Of a stretch of DNA of 64,000 nucleotides, positions 36,780 through 46,900 are shown piece by piece. The notes beneath the pieces were generated by a model that saw only the letters and a program-made list of their open reading frames with translations, searched no databases and was not told the DNA's origin. A program made the translations under genes and the position numbers. Numbering within the stretch: the first letter of the stretch is position 1; the number at the start of each line of letters is the position of its first letter. The DNA comes from an uncultured Pseudoteredinibacter sp. (lineage in GTDB: Bacteria > Pseudomonadota > Gammaproteobacteria > Pseudomonadales > Cellvibrionaceae). The stretch lies in contig NZ_CANMYE010000003.1 in NCBI RefSeq assembly GCF_947502065.1, forward strand, positions 124,001 through 188,000, written 5' to 3'.

Positions 36780-37982
36780 TTAAGAATTTTCTAATAGCGG
36801 TAAGTTGATTACCGCACAGGTGCCCTGACCTAGTTCAGAGTCCAAGCTAAATACCCCGCCATGTGCTTTGGCTACAGAGTGCACCACTGCCAAGCCTAGA
36901 CCAGTACCATGGGATTTAGTGGTGTAAAATAATTCCTGTACTTTTTGTACATCAGCGCGATCGATGCCTGGACCTTGATCGTTCACTAGAATTTTCAGTT
37001 GATGATCCTGCACACAAAACTGCAGGCTCAAGCTGGCTTCACGACCTACGGCTTGAATAGCATTGTTCACTAAGTTGAGAATCGCACCAATGAGCGCTTC
37101 GCGATTACAACGTAACAATCGCTCTTCTGTCAGCGGGATAAAATCGCAGTTTGATTGGCTGCTATGCAAGGGCTCTTCCATCGCCTCACGCAAGCCTTGG
37201 TACAAGTCGCTTAAGGTGATGCTATCGTTCAACGGCAACTCACCTTTGGCAAATAACAACATGTCTTGGACTTGTTGTTCCAAATGACTCAAACGACCCA
37301 TTAGCTTTTGCGCAAACTGCTGGCTTTTCTCGGCGGGTAGATTGCTAGAAGAAAGATGCCCAGCATAAAGCATCGCTGTCGATAGCGGTGTGCGAATCTG
37401 GTGGGCTAAGGCCGAAACCATTTTTCCCATCGCCGATAAACGCTCATGGCGACTCAACTCAGCTTGAAGCTTGCGAGTAGGTGTTTGATCGGTAAGCAAA
37501 ATAATTTGACCACCCTCATCAATCGATGATGTGGCAATGCTAAAAAAACGACCATCTTTGGTGGAAACTTCATGACCATCAATCTGTCTTGGCGAAAAGC
37601 ACTCTTTCACGATATCACGCCATAAACGCCCATCGATGCTCTCACCTAACAATTGCGTCGCTGCAGGATTGCACTGGCTGACCAAGCCTTTATCGTCCAA
37701 TACCACGACGCCACCTGGCAGTACCGAAAGCAGTGTTTCTAAACGATTGGCTAGCTGTTCTCTTTCCGCCAGCTCTCGCATTCTTTGCTGGCTTACACTG
37801 TTAAGCTCATCGGTCAGCTCGGTCACTCTATCTTCTAGCAGCTGATAGGACTCCGCGAGATGTTGGGATAACTCGTTAAATTGAGAAAAAGCCTCCTGTA
37901 AGCGCTCCACATCTGGATTAAAATCAAAGGCAATATCTGACTTTGCAAATGCAGGTACTTCCATGGCAGTCGGTGAAGGCAT
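36780..37982 (-). CDS. fleS: Sensor histidine kinase FleS
   Basis: A 400-residue cytoplasmic histidine kinase without membrane helices. A coiled coil (about 25-80) precedes a PAS domain (about 82-170, LLSVLPGGVVVLDDKGLVSQ). The HisKA box has phospho-accepting His194 in SALAHQIRTPLS; the ATPase domain has NLVNNAIQAVG and DQGPGID. It phosphorylates FleR. A near-perfect sigma-54 promoter lies 76 bases upstream, consistent with FleQ control. Confidence 0.94.
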   Translation of the reverse strand: MPSPTAMEVPAFAKSDIAFDFNPDVERLQEAFSQFNELSQHLAESYQLLEDRVTELTDELNSVSQQRMRELAEREQLANRLETLLSVLPGGVVVLDDKGLVSQCNPAATQLLGESIDGRLWRDIVKECFSPRQIDGHEVSTKDGRFFSIATSSIDEGGQIILLTDQTPTRKLQAELSRHERLSAMGKMVSALAHQIRTPLSTAMLYAGHLSSSNLPAEKSQQFAQKLMGRLSHLEQQVQDMLLFAKGELPLNDSITLSDLYQGLREAMEEPLHSSQSNCDFIPLTEERLLRCNREALIGAILNLVNNAIQAVGREASLSLQFCVQDHQLKILVNDQGPGIDRADVQKVQELFYTTKSHGTGLGLAVVHSVAKAHGGVFSLDSELGQGTCAVINLPLLENS

Positions 37983-38058
37983 ATGAGTATCTAACCCTTT
38001 TCAATACAAGCTGAGCCAAACGCCGAAAAACTGGCGATTGATCGATTTATAAGGGTTA

Positions 38059-38077
38059 CTGCAAAGCGAGTGCCAAT
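38059..38077 (-). promoter_or_regulatory. Sigma-54 promoter of fleSR
   Basis: The minus strand reads TTGGCACT-N3/4-TTTGCA: GG-N10-GC with 11 of 12 consensus bases. It lies about 80 bases upstream of fleS. FleQ-dependent fleSR transcription is known in Pseudomonas. Confidence 0.88.
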
Positions 38078-38160
38078 TTGGCAGTGGAATAGCCCAGCGG
38101 CGATTTAATGGGAATACAAAAGAAATACCCAAGGGCCGTGGAAGGAAAAACCGTAGTGAT

Positions 38161-38184
38161 AAAAAAGCCCGCTAGGCGGGCTTT
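38161..38184 (-). terminator. Rho-independent terminator after fleQ
   Basis: AAAGCCCGC pairs with GCGGGCTTT across a 3-base loop; on the minus strand it ends in TTTTTT. It lies 23 bases past the fleQ stop and isolates fleQ from fleSR. Confidence 0.92.
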
Positions 38185-38206
38185 GATGTTGATTTGCTAA
38201 AAGCAG

Positions 38207-39664
38207 TTAGCCACGCTGCAAGCCGTACTTACGCAGCTTTTCCACAAGTGTGGTGCGTCGAATGGTTAAGCGATCGGCCGCACGCGCTACTACACCACCG
38301 GAATCGTCCAACGCCTGCTCAATTAAGCTCTTTTCTAAATTCGCCAAATACTCTTTTAGATTGATACCCGCTTCAGGTAATAAAGTGGTATCAAACATGC
38401 TGACCACATTGGTTTGGCGTGGTGCAAGCTCTTCACTGATGCCAAAGTCTTCCTCTTCAACTTCGACATGGCGATATTTACTCGGTAAATCCTGCACGCC
38501 GACAACGCCGTAGGGATACATTATCGCCATGCGCTCTACCAGGTTGGCCAGTTCTCGAACATTACCAGACCACTGATGACGACACAGAGACAAAATAGCC
38601 GCCGAGTTAAAACGGATAGAACCACGATTTTCACTCTCTAATCTAGAGACCAGCTCATTGAGCAGTAAAGGAATATCTTCGTCCCGCTCACGTAATGATG
38701 GCATCTCGATTGGGAATACATTTAAGCGATAATATAAATCTTCACGGAAGCTGCCTTCTTCGATCATGCTTTCGAGATTGCGGTGTGTCGCCGCGATAAT
38801 ACGCACATTGGTGGGGATGCTCTTATTGCCACCCACTCGCTCGAAGGTTTTTTCCTGTAGAACACGCAAGATTTTCACCTGCATATTCAGCGGCATGTCG
38901 CCTATTTCATCTAAAAATAATGTGCCGCCTTCCGCCATTTCAAAACGCCCAGCGCGCGAACTAATCGCTCCGGTAAAGGCGCCCTTCTCATGGCCGAATA
39001 ATTCGCTTTCTAAAAGGTCGGGGGGAATCGCGCCACAGTTCACCGGTACAAATGGCTCGTCACGACGATCTGAATGATAATGTAAGTTACGGGCGACCAC
39101 CTCTTTACCCGTACCGGATTCACCAGTAATCAACACCGACACATCCTTATCGGCTACTTGTGACATCATGGTTCTAACCGTTTGAATCTCGCGTGATGTG
39201 CCTACCAAGCTTCGAAACAAATGTGAAGGTCGCTGCCCATTGCTGCTAGACGCCAAGCGCTTAGCTTCGCGATAGCGCTGGGCACGGTGTAAGGTGTCTA
39301 ATAGCTGGTTGTACGTCGGTGGCGTTGTGATTGCGGCCACTAAGCTGTGCTTTAATTCCGCCGGCAGGCCTTCACGCAACTCTTCTAGATCGGCCGAGCG
39401 CTTGCCCAACATGATAATGGGCAAATTGGCGTCCCACTGATGCACTTCCTGAACCTGTTCTTGAATCGGGCTATCGGCTTGGCAATCACCTAGCAACACC
39501 GCCACAAATTCATCGGAATTCTCGCCAGAGCTATCAATAAAGGTTCGCCAACCCGATAAGGATGTGGCAACGCTGGGCTCACCAAGAAAATCCAAAATCA
39601 CCTTTAGGTTGTGGCGGCGCTCTGCGTCATCATCTACCACTAATACTTTGATGTCTCGCCACAT
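38207..39664 (-). CDS. fleQ: Flagellar master regulator FleQ
   Basis: A 485-residue sigma-54 activator at the top of the polar flagellar hierarchy; in Pseudomonas it binds c-di-GMP and also controls exopolysaccharide and adhesin genes. The N-terminal FleQ/receiver-like domain (MWRDIKVLVVDDD) is degenerate: the expected phospho-acceptor region reads VAVLLGDCQAD. The AAA+ domain has GESGTGKE and a canonical GAFTGA loop; the C-terminal helix-turn-helix is GGVVARAADRLTIRRTTLVE. FleN, encoded in this window, is its antagonist. It has its own promoter region and a strong terminator. Confidence 0.96.
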   Translation of the reverse strand: MWRDIKVLVVDDDAERRHNLKVILDFLGEPSVATSLSGWRTFIDSSGENSDEFVAVLLGDCQADSPIQEQVQEVHQWDANLPIIMLGKRSADLEELREGLPAELKHSLVAAITTPPTYNQLLDTLHRAQRYREAKRLASSSNGQRPSHLFRSLVGTSREIQTVRTMMSQVADKDVSVLITGESGTGKEVVARNLHYHSDRRDEPFVPVNCGAIPPDLLESELFGHEKGAFTGAISSRAGRFEMAEGGTLFLDEIGDMPLNMQVKILRVLQEKTFERVGGNKSIPTNVRIIAATHRNLESMIEEGSFREDLYYRLNVFPIEMPSLRERDEDIPLLLNELVSRLESENRGSIRFNSAAILSLCRHQWSGNVRELANLVERMAIMYPYGVVGVQDLPSKYRHVEVEEEDFGISEELAPRQTNVVSMFDTTLLPEAGINLKEYLANLEKSLIEQALDDSGGVVARAADRLTIRRTTLVEKLRKYGLQRG

Positions 39665-39714
39665 CGTTTTGCTTCCTCAATCTCCAAGGTACCCTTATAT
39701 GCTCAGTCCATGGT

Positions 39715-39727
39715 CTATGTCACATAG
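39715..39727. promoter_or_regulatory. Palindrome CTATGT-C-ACATAG in the fleQ leader
   Basis: A perfect 6-bp inverted repeat around one base lies between the predicted fleQ promoter and its start codon. It contains TGTGA on the minus strand, one half of a CRP/Vfr-like site; the other half is poor. Vfr acts on fleQ in Pseudomonas aeruginosa, but this site is unproven. Confidence 0.3.
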
Positions 39728-39762
39728 TTGACCACGATTACTTTGCAGAAATCATAAGGTAA

Positions 39763-39791
39763 TTAATAGTCAATACCTTGGCGGGAGTCAA
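39763..39791 (-). promoter_or_regulatory. Candidate sigma-70 promoter of fleQ
   Basis: On the minus strand TTGACT and TATTAA are separated by 17 bases (5/6 and 4/6 matches). Transcription would begin near 39756, about 90 bases before the fleQ ATG. Confidence 0.55.
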
Positions 39792-39842
39792 TTAAATGAC
39801 ATGAAAAATCAATAATTTAAGGAAGAATTTTAGAAAACGATG

Positions 39843-39878
39843 AAAAAACCAACAGCCGAAGGAAATTTTGGCTGCTGG
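39843..39878 (-). terminator. Rho-independent terminator after fliD
   Basis: On the minus strand CCAGCAGCC pairs with GGCTGTTGG (8 of 9) across a 12-base loop and is followed by TTTTTTC. It lies 38 bases past the fliD stop. Confidence 0.8.
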
Positions 39879-39916
39879 TCTAGGAAAGCCCGCCCACAAG
39901 ACTAAACTAGTTTTGG

Positions 39917-42900
39917 CTAGTTATTCTGAGCATTGAGCGCTTCGAAGTTGGCCTTGATGAAATCCAATGATGAGTTCAATTGAGCCACAATAGTATCGTA
40001 ATAGGTAAACTGACGACTTAGCGATGTTCGGCGTGATTCCATACGGGTTTCTAACTCGGCCTTCTCTTCGGCAATGTCTTTCAACGATGCCTGTAGGCCA
40101 GATTCTTTTTCGGTTAAAAAGCCTGTAGCACTGAGAGCGGCCTGTAAAAAACGCTCGGTCTGTTCAGCTAAGCCTAGATTAAAGTTAACCGTACCGCGCT
40201 TTCCAATCGCATCACCGCTGATATTCAGCGCCAGGCCATAGGCATCGTTGCCCTCGGCACCGGTTAAGCGTTGCCCACTACCTACGGCGGCTACACCATT
40301 AATAGTGCCCACCACATCTTTGCCTTTAGTAACTTGGGTTTCGCTGCCATCGCTGGCCGCAATACCCAGTGTATTGGCCATGTTTTCTTCGGCCGCCGTG
40401 ATGCGGAAGATATCTTCATTGTCGAAGGCGATACGCAATCCACCTTCACCGTTGCCACCTACAAAGCTCACGGTGGCATTGCTACCATCTAGGCCTGTGC
40501 TGGTGCTTTCGGCTAAGCCAAAGCCATTGGCACCAGCGGTGCTTGCTACACCATCTACCCCGAACACATCGTTAGTGGTGCTACTAATGCTTAATGCCTC
40601 ACTCGCTGCGGCGGTATTACCTTCAAAATAAAGCTGGTTGGATGCATCTAGTTTGGCAACAATATCACCGGCTGAAAAGTCAGCGTGGGCGGTAAGTTGA
40701 TCATTTAATAAGGTATTAATATCGGCCGGCAAGCTTAGCGGGTCAGAAAGACTACTCAAATCTAAGGTGAAGCTATCGCCATTTAGCGAGAATTCTATTT
40801 CTGCTGCAGCAAAACTGGTCGCTCCAGGGATAGTAGTGGTATCTACAGTGCCGGCATTAGTTGATGCTACGCGGCCATCGTTTATGACTTCGATGGTACC
40901 AGCTTCACCAATCGTTGAACCTTCAAGGACGAGATTGCCATTATCCAATGAAGCCGTGACGATGCCCGTACCACCTAAGGCTGTATCGAGCGCCGCTTGG
41001 ATGGATTCTAAGTTCATTGTTCCCGCATTTTGATCCACCACAACGTCTACCGCAGGATCACCATTTACTGAAAGCTTAAAGCCGTATTCTTCACTGGTGA
41101 AATCAATTAGAGTCGATAAATCCACACTGCCGGCCGCTGTCTTAGCCGCCTCACCCGTGCTAGTTTGGGCGTTTATCGCATCTTGTACCGCCGTTGCCAA
41201 GGCTTGCCCGGTGGTATAGCTACCTTGGGCAATTTCGATATCTTCGTAGCTTTTACCATTTAAACTCAAGCTAAAGGTATCGTTATTGGCATCAACGGTT
41301 AATGACGCTGCCAATTGATCATTGCTGGCTAAACCTGACACTTTGCTGGTCGAAGAAACATTGGCAGTAATACCAATATCACTGAGCGCTGCATCGGCGC
41401 TAAGCACTTGAAAAGACTCTTGATTATTAAAACTAATATTAAACTGGCCACCGTCTTGCTCGCCGTTGTAGCTAACGGTTGCCGAAAGGCCTTGCTGTGA
41501 TATCGCACTATCGGCATTAATCGCGCTTTGAATTGCTGAGGCTAACGCCTCACCATCACTATAACTGCCTTGGGCAATCGAAATTTCAGCACTGCTAGTG
41601 CCACCGACACTTAAGGTGAAATTATCATTACTGTCATCAATGACAACTGCGCTTTGCAGCTCTGGCGTGGTACGAAGCGCATCGCTTAAATCCAAAGTTC
41701 GCGGGCCTTGGCCTGGGCGGTAAAGGCCTAGGTCTTGGGCCATATTGCTATCGATGCTGTTAAAAGATACCGATGACTTACTGCCAAAACTGGCCGAGGT
41801 AATATTAAAGCTGTTATTGCTGCTATCAAATTCTACCGAAACAGATTTTGCATTTGCTTTTAGTTTCTCGTCCGCGTTGATTTGAGTTTGCAGTAAATTA
41901 GCCAATTCTGTCCCGCTTAAACCCGGGCTCTGATTAAGCTCAATCTGTTCTGAGTTAACGCCATCAACATTTATTGTAAATGTGTCGTTTAAAGCATTGA
42001 TAATATAAGGCCCGCCTGACGTGGCATTGCCCTTAAACTCACCTTGCGTTGCCAACTCGGTAACGACAACATCGTAATCGCCCGATTTGGTTTGATTATT
42101 CCCTCGAATATATTCAACATTATCAGCACCTACACCGGTAGTACCAAATAGCTTGGTTAAAGCTTCCGGTTCATTGCGCGCATAGTTAGCAAACTCTGTT
42201 GAATCGAAGCTGATTAAACCGGTTTTTTCATTGGTCTTTATACCGATCTCAGCCAAAGAGCTCAAACTACCCCCTGCACCTGTAGGTAAAGCGCTACTTA
42301 AAATTCGCTTTAGCTGATTCTCCAAATTGCGTACAGTCGGGTCACCGGTAAAAACACTGCCCTCTTGCTCTTCTAAATTATAAGCGGTGAGGTCATTCGT
42401 TAGGGTTTTTAACTCGTTATAGGAGGTTACAAAATCCTGCATACGTTTATTAATGGTTTCCATATCGGCTTCCACCGTTAAGGTCACCGGCTCACCCACC
42501 GAGGTTTGACGTAGGTTTAGGGTTACACCATTAATAACACCCGCAATCTGATTCGATTCACGGGTAATTTCTAAGCCGTTAACTTTAAGCTCGGCGTCTA
42601 CCGCGTTGGTCGCATGCAAAACATTATCAAAATTGGTTTCGTTAAACTCAAAATCATCCAAGCCATTGTTGGCGTTTTGGGTTTCAATGGTAAAGCCATT
42701 GCTTTTGCCAGTATCTTCCGATTCAAACAGCAAACGAAAGCCATCGCCGGTATCAACAATAGAAGCGCGAATGCCAATATCGGCCGAGTTTACAGCATCG
42801 CGCACACCGGCCAAGGTATGGTTGCCGGAGTTGATCGTAATACTCTTACTGGGCTGGGAAGGGTCTTCTGTAAAACTACCAAAAGTGTCGACTGACTTAT

Positions 42901-43321
42901 CGGCATTCAGTGTGGTTTCCACTTCGCCGAACTTAAATACTAATTTACCCTGACCAACAACATCGTTCAGGTTTTCATAGGTTTTAGATGCAATGGTTTG
43001 CGAACGCGCCAACTGGGTGGTTTCAATATTGTAAACCCCAGGACTTGCCAAGCTACTTGCCGTCGCCGTAAGTTTAGTACTGTCACTGCTCGAGGTAGTA
43101 TTGGTCTCAAAAGAAGATGCCAAGGTCAGCGAGCTTACCGTCGACTGCAAGCTGGATACGGCACTTTTGATATTGCCCAACTCAGAAATTTTAGTTTCGA
43201 GGTCGACCTTTTCTACGTCAAGGCGCTTATCGGTGGGCGCACGCTCAGCCTCAATCAGCTGATCGATCAAATCGTTGTTCAGTACGCCTGAACCTACGCC
43301 TACAGAGGAAATACTGGCCAT
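39917..43321 (-). CDS. fliD: Filament cap protein FliD, greatly enlarged
   Basis: A 1134-residue FliD, more than twice the usual 440-480. The N-terminal domain is normal (MASISSVGVGSGVLNNDLID, then coiled coil), and the FliD_C part runs to EPEALTKLFG (residue 393). About 655 residues are then inserted before the C-terminal coiled-coil end (about 1051-1134, with GLQASLKDIAEEKAELETR). The insert contains several flagellin hook-IN-like units such as ISIAQGSYSDGEALASAIQ and IEIAQGSYTTGQALATAVQ. ATG at 43321 follows GGGGAGTTAGAC; an open frame reaches 43402. The cap promotes flagellin folding at the filament tip, so its size may match the giant flagellins encoded next to it. Confidence 0.94.
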   Translation of the reverse strand: MASISSVGVGSGVLNNDLIDQLIEAERAPTDKRLDVEKVDLETKISELGNIKSAVSSLQSTVSSLTLASSFETNTTSSSDSTKLTATASSLASPGVYNIETTQLARSQTIASKTYENLNDVVGQGKLVFKFGEVETTLNADKSVDTFGSFTEDPSQPSKSITINSGNHTLAGVRDAVNSADIGIRASIVDTGDGFRLLFESEDTGKSNGFTIETQNANNGLDDFEFNETNFDNVLHATNAVDAELKVNGLEITRESNQIAGVINGVTLNLRQTSVGEPVTLTVEADMETINKRMQDFVTSYNELKTLTNDLTAYNLEEQEGSVFTGDPTVRNLENQLKRILSSALPTGAGGSLSSLAEIGIKTNEKTGLISFDSTEFANYARNEPEALTKLFGTTGVGADNVEYIRGNNQTKSGDYDVVVTELATQGEFKGNATSGGPYIINALNDTFTINVDGVNSEQIELNQSPGLSGTELANLLQTQINADEKLKANAKSVSVEFDSSNNSFNITSASFGSKSSVSFNSIDSNMAQDLGLYRPGQGPRTLDLSDALRTTPELQSAVVIDDSNDNFTLSVGGTSSAEISIAQGSYSDGEALASAIQSAINADSAISQQGLSATVSYNGEQDGGQFNISFNNQESFQVLSADAALSDIGITANVSSTSKVSGLASNDQLAASLTVDANNDTFSLSLNGKSYEDIEIAQGSYTTGQALATAVQDAINAQTSTGEAAKTAAGSVDLSTLIDFTSEEYGFKLSVNGDPAVDVVVDQNAGTMNLESIQAALDTALGGTGIVTASLDNGNLVLEGSTIGEAGTIEVINDGRVASTNAGTVDTTTIPGATSFAAAEIEFSLNGDSFTLDLSSLSDPLSLPADINTLLNDQLTAHADFSAGDIVAKLDASNQLYFEGNTAAASEALSISSTTNDVFGVDGVASTAGANGFGLAESTSTGLDGSNATVSFVGGNGEGGLRIAFDNEDIFRITAAEENMANTLGIAASDGSETQVTKGKDVVGTINGVAAVGSGQRLTGAEGNDAYGLALNISGDAIGKRGTVNFNLGLAEQTERFLQAALSATGFLTEKESGLQASLKDIAEEKAELETRMESRRTSLSRQFTYYDTIVAQLNSSLDFIKANFEALNAQNN

Positions 43322-43383
43322 GTCTAACTCCCCGAATACCGAGTGATATTCTATTTTTTCTATATCAGCTGATTGAACGTAAG

Positions 43384-43414
43384 AAGCCCCTCTCAGTATC
43401 ACTAAGTGGGGCTT
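43384..43414 (-). terminator. Hairpin in the flaG-fliD gap
   Basis: AAGCCCC pairs with GGGGCTT across a 17-base loop; on the minus strand CTTCTTACG follows, a weak T tract. It could be an attenuator before fliD. A second hairpin lies 44 bases further upstream. Confidence 0.4.
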
Positions 43415-43457
43415 TTTACTTCAAGACCCTAGTCGGGCCAGGGGTTGTAGCGGCTCT

Positions 43458-43474
43458 GGGGTTTGATAAACCCC
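43458..43474 (-). terminator. Short hairpin after the second flaG
   Basis: GGGGTTT pairs with AAACCCC across a 3-base loop, 25 bases past the flaG stop. No T run follows on either strand, so termination strength is doubtful. Confidence 0.35.
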
Positions 43475-43498
43475 TTACCTGTTTACCTTGTGGGTAAT

Positions 43499-43879
43499 TT
43501 AGGCATGAGCACTGAACAACCGTATCGGCTCTTCTTCATTCAATTTTCGGGCCAAATCCAAGGCTACTTCATCGGGTAATTGCCGAATCACTTCAGATGT
43601 TGCACTGTCGATCACGGTAACTACGGCTCGCCCCGTGCTTTCGTCCATAGAAAACTGCAGTTCACGCTTGCTTGACTGTACATAGTCATTTAATCGCGAA
43701 ACGGCTTCTTCTAAGTTTTCTTGCACAGCCTCACTATTGTTAGCGACCTCCTTAACGATTTCTGTAGTGCCTTTGTCCATCGGAGGCAAATCTTTGCCGC
43801 CATCGGTCGGTTTTTTCACCGGCGTAACGGCAGAAGTGCTCCTAGACATCGCTGGGTTGCTGGTTTGCACTTCGTTCAT
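43499..43879 (-). CDS. flaG: FlaG family protein (second copy)
   Basis: A 126-residue FlaG. The N-terminal half is Thr/Ser/Lys-rich and disordered; the C-terminal half holds the conserved domain (RLNDYVQSSKRELQFSMDES and SEVIRQLPDEVALDLARKLN). FlaG proteins influence filament length and FliD-flagellin packing in Pseudomonas, Campylobacter and others. It lies 72 bases after the larger flagellin gene and pairs with it; a close relative at 48012 pairs with the other flagellin. Confidence 0.93.
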   Translation of the reverse strand: MNEVQTSNPAMSRSTSAVTPVKKPTDGGKDLPPMDKGTTEIVKEVANNSEAVQENLEEAVSRLNDYVQSSKRELQFSMDESTGRAVVTVIDSATSEVIRQLPDEVALDLARKLNEEEPIRLFSAHA

Positions 43880-43950
43880 AGCCTTATCCTCAGTTGCTAT
43901 TGTGGTTTAGGGAGCCTGTCAGCCCCCCTTTCCATTTGCCTATTGCGAAA

Positions 43951-46900
43951 TTACTGCAACAGTGACAATACGTTCTGAGGCAAGGCATTGGCCTGGGCCA
44001 AGATCGAAGTACCCGCCTGCTGCAACACTCGAGTGCGCGACAGCTCAGCGGTTTCCGCCGCAAAGTCCGCATCGCGAATACGAGAGTTAGAAGCGGTTAG
44101 GTTTTCCGAGGTTACCTGCAGATTCTCCACCGTGGTTTCAAAACGATTTTGAATCGCACCTAGGTCAGCCCGTTGAGCGTTTACAGCATCCAAAGCGTTA
44201 TCGATGGCGGTCAGGGCGGCGTTGGCGCCGTCAACTGTCGAAAGATCAACATCTTTTAGGAAGGTGCCATCTTGGCCACCGCCATAACTACCTGCTGTAA
44301 AACCAAGGTTCGCTAGGTCGTCACTACCATTAATACCTGCCGCTACGTTAATTTCCCCTGCACCAGTCAAAGTAACCGTCGAGTAGGTAGTCTTTGCTAC
44401 TAGATCAGCTTGCTCTTTTTCACTTGTACCAGCGGTAGTAGCAGCGGTAGTTAAATCGCTTTCAGAGATAGCGGTAGCATTTGGCGCTGCACCTTTGCCT
44501 AAACCGAAGTTTTCAGCAGTTACACCACCATTGTCAGCCTGATTAGTATCGAAAGCTAAAACGATATTTCGACCATCACTGGCAGTCAATGATAAGCTCT
44601 TACCATTATCACTAGCTATCACACCTGTTTGTCCAGATACTGCATTAATTTGATCAACAGCGTGAGCCCTATTTGCTCCAGAACCCGTCTGAACAGTTAA
44701 ATTAACCTCTACACCATTTATCCAAACTGAACCTGTATTGCCTGCAGTACCATCAGATGATGAGCTACCACCAACATACTCGGTAGCATTAACCTCAGCC
44801 GAAACACCAGTCTCTCCTGTTGATTTATTAATAGCAGATGCTATCGCAATGCCGCTTGCCGTCTTGCTACTAGAAACCGCGGCGTCATATGAAGCGACAT
44901 CATCAGCGGCTTGCGCTGCTTTGATTGCCACATTGTTGACAACTAAGTCACCCGCATCCAAGTTATGATCTGTAGCAGCAACTGCGGTAACCCCCACAGT
45001 GTCGTCGGCGCTATCTTGAATCGCACCTGTAGTCGCATTAGTAGTAACAGTACCTACGGTTGTACCACCAATGGCAATACCAGTCGCTGCCCCAGTATCG
45101 GTTGTCGTCAATAGAACCTTGCCATCTTCAGTCGAGGCGTCAGCGTCACTTATAGTTAAACCTGCAGCGGTTAATTGTGCGCTATCTAAAGCAGCAATAA
45201 GTTGAGCGTCAGTAATGGTTCCCGCTGTACCATCAACAGCATTGGCGGTGGTAAAACCAGTAGGTTCGTTACCTGGAGTGCCGTCCCCATCAACAAGTGC
45301 TATAGTCACGCCTGCACCGGTAGTTGAACTTAACACGTTGAATACGCCGTCAGTGCCGCCGACAGTTTGCTCCACTAAATTATCCAGTCCAGTGATACCC
45401 GCGCCAGTTAATTCTGCCAGCAAATCTGTATCTGTTGCAGCCGCTTGCACACCGGCAGTTGTAAGTGATTGACCACCAGAAATTGCACCCAAAGTTACAT
45501 TACCAGTTGCTCCCGCTGTAGGGCTTGAAACTTTTACATTACCGTTTGCATCTGCCGCTACAGTTGCTACAGCGCTCAATAGAGTACCGCTACCGTCAAC
45601 CGCATTCTGGATAACGCTGAGAACCTCAGCATCGGTATCAAGATCTGCCGCGACCCCAATATCCGCTGTGTAATCAACACCGTCAACGTTAATTACAAAA
45701 GTGTCGTTATCATTAGCTAACGCTTGGACACTTGCGCTATCAAACACAAGACCAGCATTGGCTTCAATAGTGGCAGATGAAACTGCTGCAGCGGTACCAC
45801 TAACCGAATCAAAATCAGTTGCGGATTCAGCAATAGTTCCGAACCCAGCAGTGCCAGAAGAAATTGTGAATACACCACTGTCTACTGTAACAGTTACGTC
45901 ATTAACTGTTTGCGCCGCAGGCAGGGCTGGCGGGTTAGCTTCATACTGAGCAATACCACTATTAATGGCATTTTGCAGAGCTGTTGCTTTAGCATCATCA
46001 TCCAACGAAGACATCGCACCAAGTGTAAAGGTAATGTCAGTGCCGTCTACGGTAATGGTACCGTTAACGGTATTATCCAAAGCATCCAAATCAGCAGAGG
46101 TAATACCTGATAATCCACCGTTCACACTATCAGCTGTTGTACGGTAATCGCCTGTAAGAGTAACTGTCTGAGCACCAGTTCCATCTCCAGTATCAATAGT
46201 AAATGAAGCGTTGTTGGTACTATAATCATTTCCATAAACAGCAGACAAGTTTAGATCTACAGAGGCGCGCGTAGCTGTCGGCGTCAAAACGCCTGTAATA
46301 TCAATATTATGTGTAGTAGTTGCACCAGTCGAATCTGTTACGTCAACATCAAAAGTTGTTGCTGCCAATGGGCCAGTGTCGAAATCTTTCCCGGTAAAAC
46401 CACTTAAATCAATAGTTGCCGTAGCTCCTTGCGCAGTTATACCCGCGTCACCCGTCTTAGCTGAGGAATTTACAGCACTTACACCAGGTGTGTAGTCACC
46501 CTTACTCAATCCAGCGTTAGCTAAGTCACCATTACCCGTCCCATTACCACCATCCACATCGATAGATTTTGTTTCACCTGACGCAATTAGTGTGAACCCG
46601 CCGGTAAATGTACCTGCGTCAGCCAATCCAGTATTTTGAGAATTCAGCCCACCGGAATAAGTAAGCTCAATATTCCTACCATCTTCTGCTTCTAAGGTAA
46701 CACCCGTGGCTGCGTCTCCACTATCAACAGCGCGAACCCCAGTACGATCAGACTCCGCATTAATCGCAGCAGCGACTGCTGCGCGAGTAGTTGCGGCATC
46801 TGAAGTTGTATCCACTTGGATGTCAACACCATTTATAGAAATCGAGTCGCCACTAACTGCTGCCGCACTCTGCTCGGTGCCACCAGCCGACGTTTTATCT

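Noticed and set aside
39917..43321. FliD as a fusion or assembly artefact
   Set aside because: The frame is unbroken for 1134 codons, N and C termini are both proper FliD, and the insert has the same repeat character as its flagellin neighbours.
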